A model generated the notes under the pieces. That model worked only from the letters and a program-made list of their open reading frames with translations, made no database searches and was not told where the DNA came from. Positions 54,512 to 62,770 of a DNA stretch of 64,000 nt are shown here, piece after piece (positions within the stretch are counted from its first letter, which is position 1; every line of letters starts with the position of its first letter). The stretch is from Streptomyces caelestis. GTDB taxonomy: Bacteria > Actinomycetota > Actinomycetes > Streptomycetales > Streptomycetaceae. Both the position numbers and the translations under genes were made by a program. The DNA is taken from the NCBI RefSeq assembly GCF_001279005.1, contig NZ_LGCN01000228.1:1-64000 (forward strand), given 5' to 3'.

Positions 54512-55351
54512 TCAGACCAGCAGCGCCGCCAGCTCCGCCTCGCGTTCGGTCACCTGGGTCCACAGCCGCTCGGCGATCTCCTCGAGCAGCCGGTCGGGGT
54601 CGTCGGGGGCGAGGCGAAGCATCGAACCGATGGCGCCCTCCTCCAGTTCCCTGGCGACCAGCGTGAGCAGTTCCTTGCGCCGGGCAAGCCATTCGAGGCG
54701 GGCGTAGAGCTCCTCGCCGGCGCTCGGGACGCGCTTCAGCTCCGGTCCCGCGGCCCACCCCTCGGCGAGTTCACGCAGCTCGGCCTCGCTGCCGCGGGCG
54801 TAGGCGGCATTGACGCGGGTGATGAACTCCTCGCGGCGCGCGCGTTCCTTGTCCTCCTGCGCCAGGTCCGGGTGGGCCTTGCGGGCGAGGTCGCGGTAGA
54901 GCTTGCGGGCCTCCTCGCTGGGCCGCACCCGCTGCGGGGGCCGCACCGGCTGGTCGGTGAGCATGGCGGTGGCCTCGGGGAAGAGACCGTCGCCGTCCAT
55001 CCAGCCGTTGAGCAGTTCCTCGACGCCGGGGATGGGCATCAGCCGGGCGCGCGCCTCGTCGGCCCGGCGCCGGTCCTCGGGGTCGTCGCTGCGGGCGGCC
55101 CTGGCCTCCAGGATCCGGGCGTCCAGTTCCTCGAGCCGGGCGTACACCGGGCCGAGCTTCTGTTCGTGCAGCCGGGAGAAGTTCTCGACCTCGACGCGGA
55201 AGGTCTCCACGGCGATCTCGAACTCGATCAGCGCCTGCTCGGCCGCGCGCACGGCCTGCTCCAGCCGCTCCTCGGGCCGCGCCGCACCACCGCCGCCGGG
55301 GGTCTGCTCCGCGCCGGCGCCGCCACTCTGCTCACCTTCCGAGGTCGTCAC
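54512..55351 (-). CDS. J-domain-like coiled-coil protein
   Basis: A 279-residue soluble protein of unknown function. It has a Gly/Ala/Glu-rich head, a long coiled coil (about 30-95), a middle region, and a segment resembling a J domain (KLYRDLARKAHPDLAQEDKE near 152-172) with the HPD motif intact, so contact with a DnaK-type chaperone is plausible. The rest is Leu/Glu-rich helix. GTG at 55351 is preferred; neither it nor the GTG at 55369 has a good ribosome binding site. Confidence 0.75.
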   Translation of the reverse strand: MTTSEGEQSGGAGAEQTPGGGGAARPEERLEQAVRAAEQALIEFEIAVETFRVEVENFSRLHEQKLGPVYARLEELDARILEARAARSDDPEDRRRADEARARLMPIPGVEELLNGWMDGDGLFPEATAMLTDQPVRPPQRVRPSEEARKLYRDLARKAHPDLAQEDKERARREEFITRVNAAYARGSEAELRELAEGWAAGPELKRVPSAGEELYARLEWLARRKELLTLVARELEEGAIGSMLRLAPDDPDRLLEEIAERLWTQVTEREAELAALLV

Positions 55352-55441
55352 CCGGACAGCGTAGGCCACCCGCCGGACGGCACGCCCCGCCGCGGCGGCG
55401 CGCTCCCCGGCCGAAGACGCGCGCCGGCCCCGGAGACCCGC

Positions 55442-56938
55442 TCACACCCCCGTCTCCGCCGCGATCCGTCCCGACCGCACCGCGGTCACCAGGTCCGTGT
55501 GGTCCGCCTCGGTGCGGTCGGCGTAGGCGACGGCGAAGGCCGCCACCGCCTCGTCCAGTTCGTCGTTCTTGCCGCAGTAGCCGGCGATCAGACGGGGGTC
55601 GGCGCTGTGGGAGTGCGCGCGGGCCAGCAGGGCGCCGGTCATCCGGGCGTAGTCGTCGACCTGGTCGGCGGCCAGCGCGGCCGGGTCGACGCTGCCCTTG
55701 CGGTTGCGGAACTGGCGCACCTGGTAGGGGCGGCCGTCGACCGTCGTCCAGCCCAGCAGGCTGTCGCTCACGACCTGCATCCGCTTCTGGCCGTGGACCA
55801 CCCGCATGCCCTCGTGGCCCGCCTCGGGGACGTCGAACCCCACCGCCGCCAGATGCGGCGCCAGCGCCGAGGGGCGGGCCTCCTTCACCTGGAGGACCAG
55901 GGGCTCGCCCCGGTGGTCGAGGAGCAGCACCACGTACGAGCGGGTGCCCACACTGCCGGTGCCGACGATGCGGAACGCCACGTCGTGCACCGCGTGCCGG
56001 GCCAGCAGCGGGTGGCGGTCCGGCGGGAGCGTGCCGAGGTACCGCTCCAGCGAGGCGGCCACCGCGGCGGCCTCGCCGTCCGGTATGCGGCGCAGCACCG
56101 GCGGCGCGTCGACGAAGCGGCGTCCGCCGTCCCCGGTCGCCTCGGTGGACTTGGCCGCGAACCGGCCGCTGGTGTTCGCGCGGGCCTTCTCGGAGACCCG
56201 CTCCAGGGTGCCCAGCAGGTCGTGGGCGTCGGTGTGGGAGACCAGCTCCTCGTCCGCGATGGCGTTCCAGGCGTCCAGCGCCGGCAGCCTGGACAGCAGC
56301 CGCATCGTACGGCGGTAGGCGCCCACGGTGTCGTGGGCCGCGGCGCGGCAGGTGGCCTCGTCCGCGCCGGCCTCGCGCCCGGCGAGCACCAGGGAGGTGG
56401 CGAGCCGCTTGAGGTCCCATTCCCAAGGGCCGTGCACCGTCTCGTCGAAGTCGTTCAGGTCGATGACCAGTCCGCCGCGCGCGTCGCCGTAGAGACCGAA
56501 GTTCGCCGCGTGGGCGTCGCCGCAGATCTGGGCGCCGATGCGGGTGATCGGCGTGCGGGCCAGGTCGTACGCCATCAGGCCCGCCGATCCGCGCAGGAAG
56601 GCGAACGGTGTCGCCGCCATCCTGCCCACCCGGATCGGTGCGAGCTCGGGCAGCCGGCCCCGGCTGGACTCCTCGACGGCGCTCACGGCGTCGGGGCGGG
56701 AGGCGTCCGGGCCGAGGGTGGCGTGCGCCGCGCGGGGCACCTGCCCGCGCAGGGCCTTGCCCTCCCTCCTGGGGCTGCCCCCGGTGGGCCACTCGGCGAA
56801 TCCCGGGACCCGCGGCAGCCGCCGCACCGGGTCCGTGCCGCCGGTCCCGGCCGTACCGCCCGTACCCGTCACACCACCGGTTCCGGCCACGCCGGAGGAC
56901 TCGCGAGTCCCGGACGTCCCGGCAACGACTTCGGCCAC
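55442..56938 (-). CDS. DUF2252 family protein
   Basis: A 498-residue protein of the DUF2252 family, which has a kinase-like (aminoglycoside phosphotransferase-related) fold. Marks: FLRGSAGLMAYDL, CGDAHAANFGLYGDARGG (HxN-type catalytic loop), DLNDFDETVHGPWEWDLKRL (metal-binding DFD-like Asp) and RNRKGSVDPAAL. Substrate unknown. The first 35 residues are a Gly/Thr/Val repeat (TGGVTGTGGTAGTGGT). GTG at 56938 follows GGGGAGG. Gene stands alone. Confidence 0.88.
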   Translation of the reverse strand: MAEVVAGTSGTRESSGVAGTGGVTGTGGTAGTGGTDPVRRLPRVPGFAEWPTGGSPRREGKALRGQVPRAAHATLGPDASRPDAVSAVEESSRGRLPELAPIRVGRMAATPFAFLRGSAGLMAYDLARTPITRIGAQICGDAHAANFGLYGDARGGLVIDLNDFDETVHGPWEWDLKRLATSLVLAGREAGADEATCRAAAHDTVGAYRRTMRLLSRLPALDAWNAIADEELVSHTDAHDLLGTLERVSEKARANTSGRFAAKSTEATGDGGRRFVDAPPVLRRIPDGEAAAVAASLERYLGTLPPDRHPLLARHAVHDVAFRIVGTGSVGTRSYVVLLLDHRGEPLVLQVKEARPSALAPHLAAVGFDVPEAGHEGMRVVHGQKRMQVVSDSLLGWTTVDGRPYQVRQFRNRKGSVDPAALAADQVDDYARMTGALLARAHSHSADPRLIAGYCGKNDELDEAVAAFAVAYADRTEADHTDLVTAVRSGRIAAETGV

Positions 56939-57031
56939 GGCGACCGCCTCCCCGTACCCCTACGTGCCGTACACACGCGTCGACATCGATCGTGCCGACC
57001 GTACAGCCGGTGGCCGAAAAGCGTCAGGTCC

Positions 57032-57058
57032 TGTGGACGACTCACCCGGTGTGGAGAA
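57032..57058. promoter_or_regulatory. DnaA-box-like pair
   Basis: TGTGGACGA (57032-57040) and TGTGGAGAA (57050-57058), both on the reverse strand relative to TTNTCCACA, in the spacer after the receptor gene. Confidence 0.3.
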
Positions 57059-57067
57059 GTCCAGGCC

Positions 57068-57733
57068 CTAGCCGGCTTCCGCCACCTCGCCCGCCGTCGG
57101 CAGCAGCCGCTCCTCGGCGAGCAGCCGCCCGGCGCGGTCGTGGGAGATGTCCAGCCGGGCCAGCACGGCCGGCACGGCCACGCCCGGCAGCATGTGATGG
57201 AACAGCACGGCGGCCCGGTGCTCCAGGTCCTGCCGCTGGCAGCGCAACTGCGACAGGAGCTGCACCCCGGAGAAGCTCGCGACCAGCAGTTCCGCCGTCT
57301 CCGTCGGGTCGACGTGCGGCAGCAGTTCGCCTCCCGCCTTCGCCTCGGCCAGGGTCCGGGTGGTCCGGTCGATCCACATGCCGAACGCCGGAGTGCGGTC
57401 CAGCCCCAGCGCCCCCTGGTCCAGGGCCAGTCCGACACTGGCCCGCACCAGCGGCTCGGTCCGCAGCCGCAGCGCCAGCACCAGGCCGGAGTCGACGAGT
57501 TCCTGCAGTTTGCTGGACTGGGCCGGCAGGGAGATCGCCAGCTGCTCCTCGAACACGCCGAGCGCCAGCTCCTCCTTGGAGCCGAAGTGGAAGTACAGCG
57601 CGCCCTTGGTGACCCCGGCCCGCTCCAGGATCTCCCCGATGGTCGCCGAGGTGTAGCCGCGTTCGTCGAAGACGGCCGCCGCCGCCTCCAGGATGGTCCG
57701 CCGGGTGCGGATCGCGCGCTCCTGTCGCGCCAT
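57068..57733 (-). CDS. Gamma-butyrolactone receptor, ArpA/ScbR-like TetR
   Basis: A 221-residue TetR protein of the butyrolactone-receptor group: RTRRTILEAAAAVFDERGYT, SATIGEILERAGVTKGALYF and HFGSKEELALGVFEEQ are family hallmarks. W120 (AFGMW) falls where ArpA has its ligand-gating Trp119, supporting a genuine receptor over a pseudo-receptor. It should repress its target until a lactone or butenolide autoregulator binds. AGGAGG lies six bases before the ATG. It is divergent from the afsA homolog across a 259-base spacer with an autoregulatory-element-like site. Confidence 0.88.
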   Translation of the reverse strand: MARQERAIRTRRTILEAAAAVFDERGYTSATIGEILERAGVTKGALYFHFGSKEELALGVFEEQLAISLPAQSSKLQELVDSGLVLALRLRTEPLVRASVGLALDQGALGLDRTPAFGMWIDRTTRTLAEAKAGGELLPHVDPTETAELLVASFSGVQLLSQLRCQRQDLEHRAAVLFHHMLPGVAVPAVLARLDISHDRAGRLLAEERLLPTAGEVAEAG

Positions 57734-57890
57734 CGGGTGCCTCCTGATCTGGGTGGATCTCATGGAACTCTCGGTTCGCACCAGGCGGTCGGCGTGGGGC
57801 CGCCGTGCAGCCGCCGCGCGGTCTGTCATGCGGTCCGTCGTGCTGGTGCGGGCGCGTGGGCTCGTCTCCGGCGATGTGGATCACCCTTGG

Positions 57891-57915
57891 AAAAAAAACC
57901 AACTCGTCCGTATCT
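57891..57915 (-). promoter_or_regulatory. Autoregulatory element (ARE)-like operator
   Basis: On the minus strand AGATACGGACGAG is followed by TTGGTTTTTTTT. This fits the butyrolactone-receptor ARE pattern AGATAC-NN-AC-N-A-N3-GGTT-N-TTTT as I recall it from barA-type sites. It lies 78 bases upstream of the afsA start. Confidence 0.6.
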
Positions 57916-57992
57916 TAGTGCGAACCGACCGGGGGTTCGATCGTCGTTCCCGGGGGTTCCTCACGCCGCAGCCGGATTCCTGGAGCGCACTC

Positions 57993-58952
57993 ATGGAGGA
58001 TCAGACCGGACAGCGGGGCTCGCCCGCAAACACCGCCGGCGGACCCGGTGCCCGCACCCGCGTCACGACGGAGCTCGCCCACCGTCCCCGCGCGGCGGAC
58101 GTCTTCCCGGTCGAGTGGGTCCGGCTCTCGGACGTCCGCTTCCGCGTCACCGCCCGCTGGCCCGCCGACCACTCCTTCTTCGGCCCCGTCGACGACCGCC
58201 GCCAGGATCCGATGATCATCGGTGAAACGTTGCGTCAGGCCTCGATGGCCCTCGCCCACGCGGAGTTCGGCGCCCCCGCCGACACCCACTTCGTCATGCG
58301 GGACCTGGACATCTCCACCGACCCGGACCGGCTGCTGCTCGCGGACGCGGACGAGCCGGTCACCGTCGACGTCGTCTGCTCCGAGGTCCGCCGCCGGGGC
58401 CGGGGCCTGGGCGGCATGCGCACGACGATGGAGTTCCGCCGCGCGGGACGTCTCGTCGCCCGGGGCACCGGCAGCACCGGCTGCACCTCCCCGGCCGCCT
58501 ACCGCCGTCTGCGGGAACGCCAACTGGCCCTCCGGGGAGCCCGAATACCGCTGCCGGAACCGGTGTCGCCCGAACTGGTGGGCCGCCGCCGCGCGGAGGA
58601 CGTCGTCCTCGCCCCCGCGGACCGGCCCGGCTCCTGGCTGCTGCGCGCGCACACCGGTCACCCGGTCCTCTTCCCGCGCCCCAACGACCACGTCCCCGGC
58701 ATGGTCCTGTTCGAGGCGGCCCGCCAGGCCGCGACCGCGGCCTCGGGCCGGCTGCCCTTCCTGCCGTCCGAACTGACCGTCTCCTTCAGCCGCTACGCCG
58801 AACTGGACAGCCCCTGCCGGATCTACACCGAAGTGCTCGACAAGGGCGCGGACGAGGTGACGGTGCGGGTGTCGGGCGCACAGACCGGCCGGCCCGTCTT
58901 CGCCGCCACCCTCATCTGCGCGCCCACACCCCCGATACGGTCCCTGGCATGA
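57993..58952 (+). CDS. AfsA/ScbA-like autoregulator synthase
   Basis: A 319-residue double hot-dog (AfsA-repeat) protein that condenses a beta-ketoacyl thioester with a C3 unit such as dihydroxyacetone phosphate, the first step to gamma-butyrolactone signals. The two ExxR pairs known to matter in ScbA are kept: E78/R81 (GETLRQASMALAH) and E241/R244 (FEAARQAA). ATG at 57993 has GGAG upstream. It overlaps the SDR gene by ATGA and is divergent from the receptor, an afsA-receptor layout seen in many Streptomyces signalling loci. Confidence 0.9.
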   Translation: MEDQTGQRGSPANTAGGPGARTRVTTELAHRPRAADVFPVEWVRLSDVRFRVTARWPADHSFFGPVDDRRQDPMIIGETLRQASMALAHAEFGAPADTHFVMRDLDISTDPDRLLLADADEPVTVDVVCSEVRRRGRGLGGMRTTMEFRRAGRLVARGTGSTGCTSPAAYRRLRERQLALRGARIPLPEPVSPELVGRRRAEDVVLAPADRPGSWLLRAHTGHPVLFPRPNDHVPGMVLFEAARQAATAASGRLPFLPSELTVSFSRYAELDSPCRIYTEVLDKGADEVTVRVSGAQTGRPVFAATLICAPTPPIRSLA

Positions 58953-59875
58953 CCGTCGATCTCCTGATCACCGGCGCGACGGGCTTCATCGGCGGCCGGG
59001 TCGCGGCAGCGGCCCGCGGACGCCCCGGCGTCCGCGTCCGCGTGCTGTCCCGCCGTACGCCGACCGGACGGCCGGACTCCGGGACGGTGCCCGGCGACCT
59101 CGCCGACCCGCGCACCCTGCGCGGCGGTTGCGCCGGCGTCGACGTCCTCGTCCACTGCGCCTCCCAGGTGGGCGGCGCCCCGGAGTCCGCCGCCGCGGTC
59201 AACGACCTCGGCACCAAGGCCCTGGTGGAGGAGGCCGTGCGCGGCGGAGTGCGCCGGATCGTCTACGTGAGCACCGCCGCCGTCCACGGCCGGGGCCCCT
59301 TCCGGGGGGTACGGCCCGGCGAGGCCCCGATCGCACCCGTCTCCGCCACCAGCCGCACCCGCGCGGCGGCCGAACGGCACGTCCTCGACGCGGGCGGCCT
59401 GGTGCTGCGCCCGCACCTGGTCCACGGTGCGGGCGACCGCTGGGTGATCCCCGGGCTGGTGGGGCTGCTGCGGGAGTTGTCCGCGACCGTGTCCGGCTGC
59501 GGGGCGCTCCAGTCGATGATCGACGTCGACACCCTGGGCCGGGCGGTCGTCGCCGCGGCGCTGTCCCCCCACCACGGCCCCGGCGCCCACTACGTGGCCC
59601 ACCCGGAGCCCGTCCCCGCCTCGGAGTTGCTCGCGGCCGTGTGCGAGCGGGTGGAACGGCCCGGCGACGGCGCCCGGGTGGACATGGCCACCGCCCGCGT
59701 CCGGGCCGCGGGGTCCCCGCGCGCCCTGCACCACCTGGACATGCTCGCCGTGGACCACTGGTTCGCGGACGACGGCTTCTGGAAGGACCTGGACTGCTCA
59801 CCGGGTGAGGGCTTCGCCCGTGCGTTCGCGCGGTCGGCGCCCTGGTACCGGTCGCATATGACGACCGGCCGGTGA
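58949..59875 (+). CDS. NAD-dependent epimerase/dehydratase-type SDR
   Basis: A 308-residue extended SDR with an intact Rossmann loop (LITGATGFIGGRVA). The expected YxxxK dyad is absent: the aligned stretch is SRTRAAAERHV, with Thr and Arg at the Tyr and Lys positions, so it may not reduce in the usual way. It is co-translated with the afsA homolog. In S. rochei an SDR of this kind (srrG) sits beside srrX for butenolide synthesis; here it may tailor the signal. Converges with the response regulator. Confidence 0.8.
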   Translation: MTVDLLITGATGFIGGRVAAAARGRPGVRVRVLSRRTPTGRPDSGTVPGDLADPRTLRGGCAGVDVLVHCASQVGGAPESAAAVNDLGTKALVEEAVRGGVRRIVYVSTAAVHGRGPFRGVRPGEAPIAPVSATSRTRAAAERHVLDAGGLVLRPHLVHGAGDRWVIPGLVGLLRELSATVSGCGALQSMIDVDTLGRAVVAAALSPHHGPGAHYVAHPEPVPASELLAAVCERVERPGDGARVDMATARVRAAGSPRALHHLDMLAVDHWFADDGFWKDLDCSPGEGFARAFARSAPWYRSHMTTGR

Positions 59876-59901
59876 GAAAACCGCATGGCCGGTTTGCGCG
59901 G

Positions 59902-60579
59902 TCACGCCCGCAGATAGGCCAGCACCGCGAGGACCCGCCGATGCGTCCCGTCCGTCACCGGCAGGTCCAGCTTCGTGAAGATGCCGCCGACGTGCTTGCC
60001 GACGGCGGCCTCCGACACCACCAGCTCACGGGCGATCGCACCGTTGGACCTGCCCTGCGCTATCAGCTCCAGCACCTCCCGCTCCCGCGGGGACAGCCGC
60101 TCCAGCGGGTCACGGCGGTGGCGCAGCAACTGCCGCACGACCTCGGGGTCGACCACCGTGCCGCCGTCCGCGACCTGGCTCAGCGCGGTCACGAACTCCT
60201 CGACCTGGCCGACCCGGTCCTTGAGCAGATAACCGACGCCGGTGCCGTCGCCGGAGTCCAGCAGGTCGGAGGCGTACCGGCGCTGCACGTACTGGCTGAG
60301 CACCACAACGGGCAGCGTGGGCCGCTCGGCACGCAGCCGCACGGCCGCGCGCAGGCCCTCGTCCTGGAAGCCCGGGGGCATCCTGACGTCCGTCACCACG
60401 ACGTCGGGTGCGTGCCCGCCGACCTCGGCGACCAGCGCCTCGGCGTCGCCGACCGCCGCGACGACCTCGTGCCCGCACCGCTGGAGCAGCCCGATCAGGC
60501 CCTCCCGCAGCAGCACGCTGTCCTCGGCCAGCACCACGCGCAGTGGCCGGCCGTCCGTCAGGGGGAGCAAGGGGCGCAA
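59902..60579 (-). CDS. NarL/LuxR-type response regulator
   Basis: A 225-residue regulator: receiver domain with phospho-acceptor Asp in VVVTDVRMPP (near 63) and a C-terminal LuxR helix-turn-helix (LSPREREVLELIAQGRSNGAIA). Start is TTG 60579 (after GGAG) or TTG 60570; no ATG fits. It overlaps the sensor-kinase stop by 22 bases, so the two are a co-translated two-component pair. Confidence 0.9.
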   Translation of the reverse strand: MRPLLPLTDGRPLRVVLAEDSVLLREGLIGLLQRCGHEVVAAVGDAEALVAEVGGHAPDVVVTDVRMPPGFQDEGLRAAVRLRAERPTLPVVVLSQYVQRRYASDLLDSGDGTGVGYLLKDRVGQVEEFVTALSQVADGGTVVDPEVVRQLLRHRRDPLERLSPREREVLELIAQGRSNGAIARELVVSEAAVGKHVGGIFTKLDLPVTDGTHRRVLAVLAYLRA

Positions 60580-61841
60580 GGGATCTCCACACGCAGCAGG
60601 GTGGGTCCACCCACCGGGCTGGACAGGGTGAGTCTGCCATCGAGCACCGACACCCGGTCGGCGAGTCCGGTCAGCCCGCTGCCCGCCCCGGCCCGTGCGC
60701 CGCCCCGTCCGTCGTCACGGACCTCCAGCAGCAGCCGCCCGTCGCGGTGCCCGCCGTCCACCCGCGCGCGGCTCGCCCCGCTGTGCCGGGCGACGTTGGC
60801 GAGCGCCTCGCACACCACGAAGTACGCGGCGGCCTCGACCGGCGTGGGCAGCCGGCCGGGGAGCTCCAGGTCCACGTCCACGGGTACGGCGGACCGGTCG
60901 GCGGCGTCGGCGACCGCGGCCCCGAGCCCGTAGTCGGCGAGGACCTGGGGGTGGATGCCGTGGATGAGCTCCCGCAGCTCCCGCAGCGCCCGGCCCGCCT
61001 CGTCATGGGCCCTGGCGAGCCGGTCGGCGAGCGGTCCGGGCGGCGCGTCCAGGCGGGCCAGGCCCAGCGTCATCGTCAGGGCGACCAGACGCTGCTGGGC
61101 CCCGTCGTGCAGATCGCGCTCGATGCGCCGCCGTTCCGCCTCGAAGGCCTCCACCAGCCGCACCCGGGACCGGGTCAGTTCGGTCACCCTGGCCTCCAGA
61201 CCGGTCTCGCGCGGGGCGATCAGCAGCCGGGTCAGCCCCGCGCGGGCGCCCGCCGCGACCCCCAGCAGGTAGGCGCCCAGGGCGAACAGGACGATCCCGA
61301 GCAGGGCGGCGGCCACCGCCGCCGGCCAGGTGGTGACCGTCCACAGTTTGAGGACCTTCGCCTCCCTGCCGTCCCCGGCCGTGGCCATCAGCAACGGGGT
61401 GGCGGTCACGGCCGCCGGGAGGAGCAGGCCGGCCGTGAGCGCGAGGGCGTCGACCGGCCACAGCAGGCCCGCGCACAGCAGGGCGTGACCGAGCTCCCGC
61501 CAGGTGGCCCGCTCCCGCAGCCGGGCGGTCAGCCAGACCCGCAGGCCTGGGGCGGCGGGCGGCAGGTGCGGGTCGGGCGCCGGATCGCGGTCGACCAGCC
61601 GCAGCCGCCACCGCTCCAGCCGGGCCACCGGTATGCCCGCGAGGGCGGTGCCGAGCAGCAGCACGAACCCCACCAGGACGAGCGCGAGCACCCCGCCGGC
61701 CACCACCGACACCACGATGCCCACGAGCACGACCGCGCCGGTCACCGCGCCGGTGAGCAGGTATCCGGCCGAGCGCCATGGCCACGGCGACAGCGCGTAA
61801 CCGGGACGGGACATGGCCTGCCAGGGATTCCGGGGCTGCAT
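60558..61841 (-). CDS. Sensor histidine kinase, HisKA_3 type
   Basis: A 427-residue membrane kinase. Two hydrophobic blocks form about four to five helices (about residues 25-70 and 115-215, with the DUF2207/YxeH-like sensor segment between), then the dimerisation helix with phospho-acceptor His in IERDLHDGAQQRLVAL and an HATPase_c domain (NVARHSGASR, DDGRGG, GLTGLADRV). ATG at 61841 is preferred, ATG 61814 is possible. It sits beside an ABC exporter on the other strand, the layout of envelope-stress or antibiotic-sensing systems. Confidence 0.88.
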   Translation of the reverse strand: MQPRNPWQAMSRPGYALSPWPWRSAGYLLTGAVTGAVVLVGIVVSVVAGGVLALVLVGFVLLLGTALAGIPVARLERWRLRLVDRDPAPDPHLPPAAPGLRVWLTARLRERATWRELGHALLCAGLLWPVDALALTAGLLLPAAVTATPLLMATAGDGREAKVLKLWTVTTWPAAVAAALLGIVLFALGAYLLGVAAGARAGLTRLLIAPRETGLEARVTELTRSRVRLVEAFEAERRRIERDLHDGAQQRLVALTMTLGLARLDAPPGPLADRLARAHDEAGRALRELRELIHGIHPQVLADYGLGAAVADAADRSAVPVDVDLELPGRLPTPVEAAAYFVVCEALANVARHSGASRARVDGGHRDGRLLLEVRDDGRGGARAGAGSGLTGLADRVSVLDGRLTLSSPVGGPTLLRVEIPCAPCSP

Positions 61842-62023
61842 GCGGATCACCGTAGAAGCCCGCGCCGCGCCGGGCCATCGGCCTGGGCGGAGGTTTCGGG
61901 GTATGCCTGGCCCCACCTTTTCTCTCGCCCCTGCCGCACTGCGCCGACCGGCTCCCGGACGGTTTCGTCTCCCTCGGACGACCAGCCCGGCGACGACCGG
62001 GCCCGGACAGGGGAGTGGGGCAC

Positions 62024-62770
62024 ATGAGCCAGAGGAACGGCGACGCGGTCGCCTTGCGTCGGGTGAGCCGGCGGTACGGGTCGGGCGACGGCGCGGTGAA
62101 CGCGCTGGACGAGGTCTCCCTCGCCTTCCCGCGCGGGAGCTTCACCGCCGTGATGGGCCCGTCCGGCTCCGGCAAGTCGACGCTGCTGCAGTGCGCCGCC
62201 GGGCTCGACCGGCCCACCTCGGGCTCGGTCACCGTCGGCGGCACCGAGCTGACCGGGCTCGGTGAGAGACGGCTGACCCTGCTGCGCCGGGACCGGATCG
62301 GCTTCGTCTTCCAGGCGTTCAACCTGCTGCCGGCGCTGACCGCCGAGCAGAACGTCGCCCTCCCGCTGCGGCTGGCCGGCCGGCGCGTGCCGCGGGCCCG
62401 GATCCGTGAGGCGCTCCACCGGGTCGGCCTCGGCGACCGCGCCCGGCACCGGCCGGCCGAGCTGTCCGGCGGGCAGCAGCAACGCATAGCGCTGGCCCGC
62501 GCCCTGATCACCCGCCCCGACGTGCTGTTCGCCGACGAACCGACCGGCGCGCTGGACTCCCGCACCGGCCACGAGGTGCTCACGCTGCTGCGCGGCATGG
62601 CCGACCACGAGGGGCAAACGGTCGTCATGGTGACCCACGACCCGGTGGCCGCCTCCCGCGCCGACCGCGTGGTCTTCCTGGTCGACGGCCGCGTCCACGG
62701 CGAGCCGGCCGGGGCGGACGCCGACGCCGTCGCCACGCGGATGACCGGTCTGGAGGCCCCGCCGTGCTGA
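62024..62770 (+). CDS. ABC transporter ATPase, MacB/LolD-like
   Basis: A 248-residue ATPase of the MacB/FtsE-like export family. Walker A GPSGSGKST, signature LSGGQQQR, Walker B LFADEPTGALD, and VFQAFNLLP are all intact. Upstream GGGGAGTGGGGCAC supports ATG at 62024. The next gene, its permease, starts by GTG inside this gene's last codons (62764), so the two are coupled. Divergent from the sensor kinase, a likely regulator. Confidence 0.93.
   Translation: MSQRNGDAVALRRVSRRYGSGDGAVNALDEVSLAFPRGSFTAVMGPSGSGKSTLLQCAAGLDRPTSGSVTVGGTELTGLGERRLTLLRRDRIGFVFQAFNLLPALTAEQNVALPLRLAGRRVPRARIREALHRVGLGDRARHRPAELSGGQQQRIALARALITRPDVLFADEPTGALDSRTGHEVLTLLRGMADHEGQTVVMVTHDPVAASRADRVVFLVDGRVHGEPAGADADAVATRMTGLEAPPC

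Noticed and set aside
57922..57959. CGAACC...GGTTCG and doubled CGGGGGTTC as a second ARE
   Set aside because: Arms are short and the spacing does not fit an ARE; it may be part of the afsA promoter but I cannot support more.
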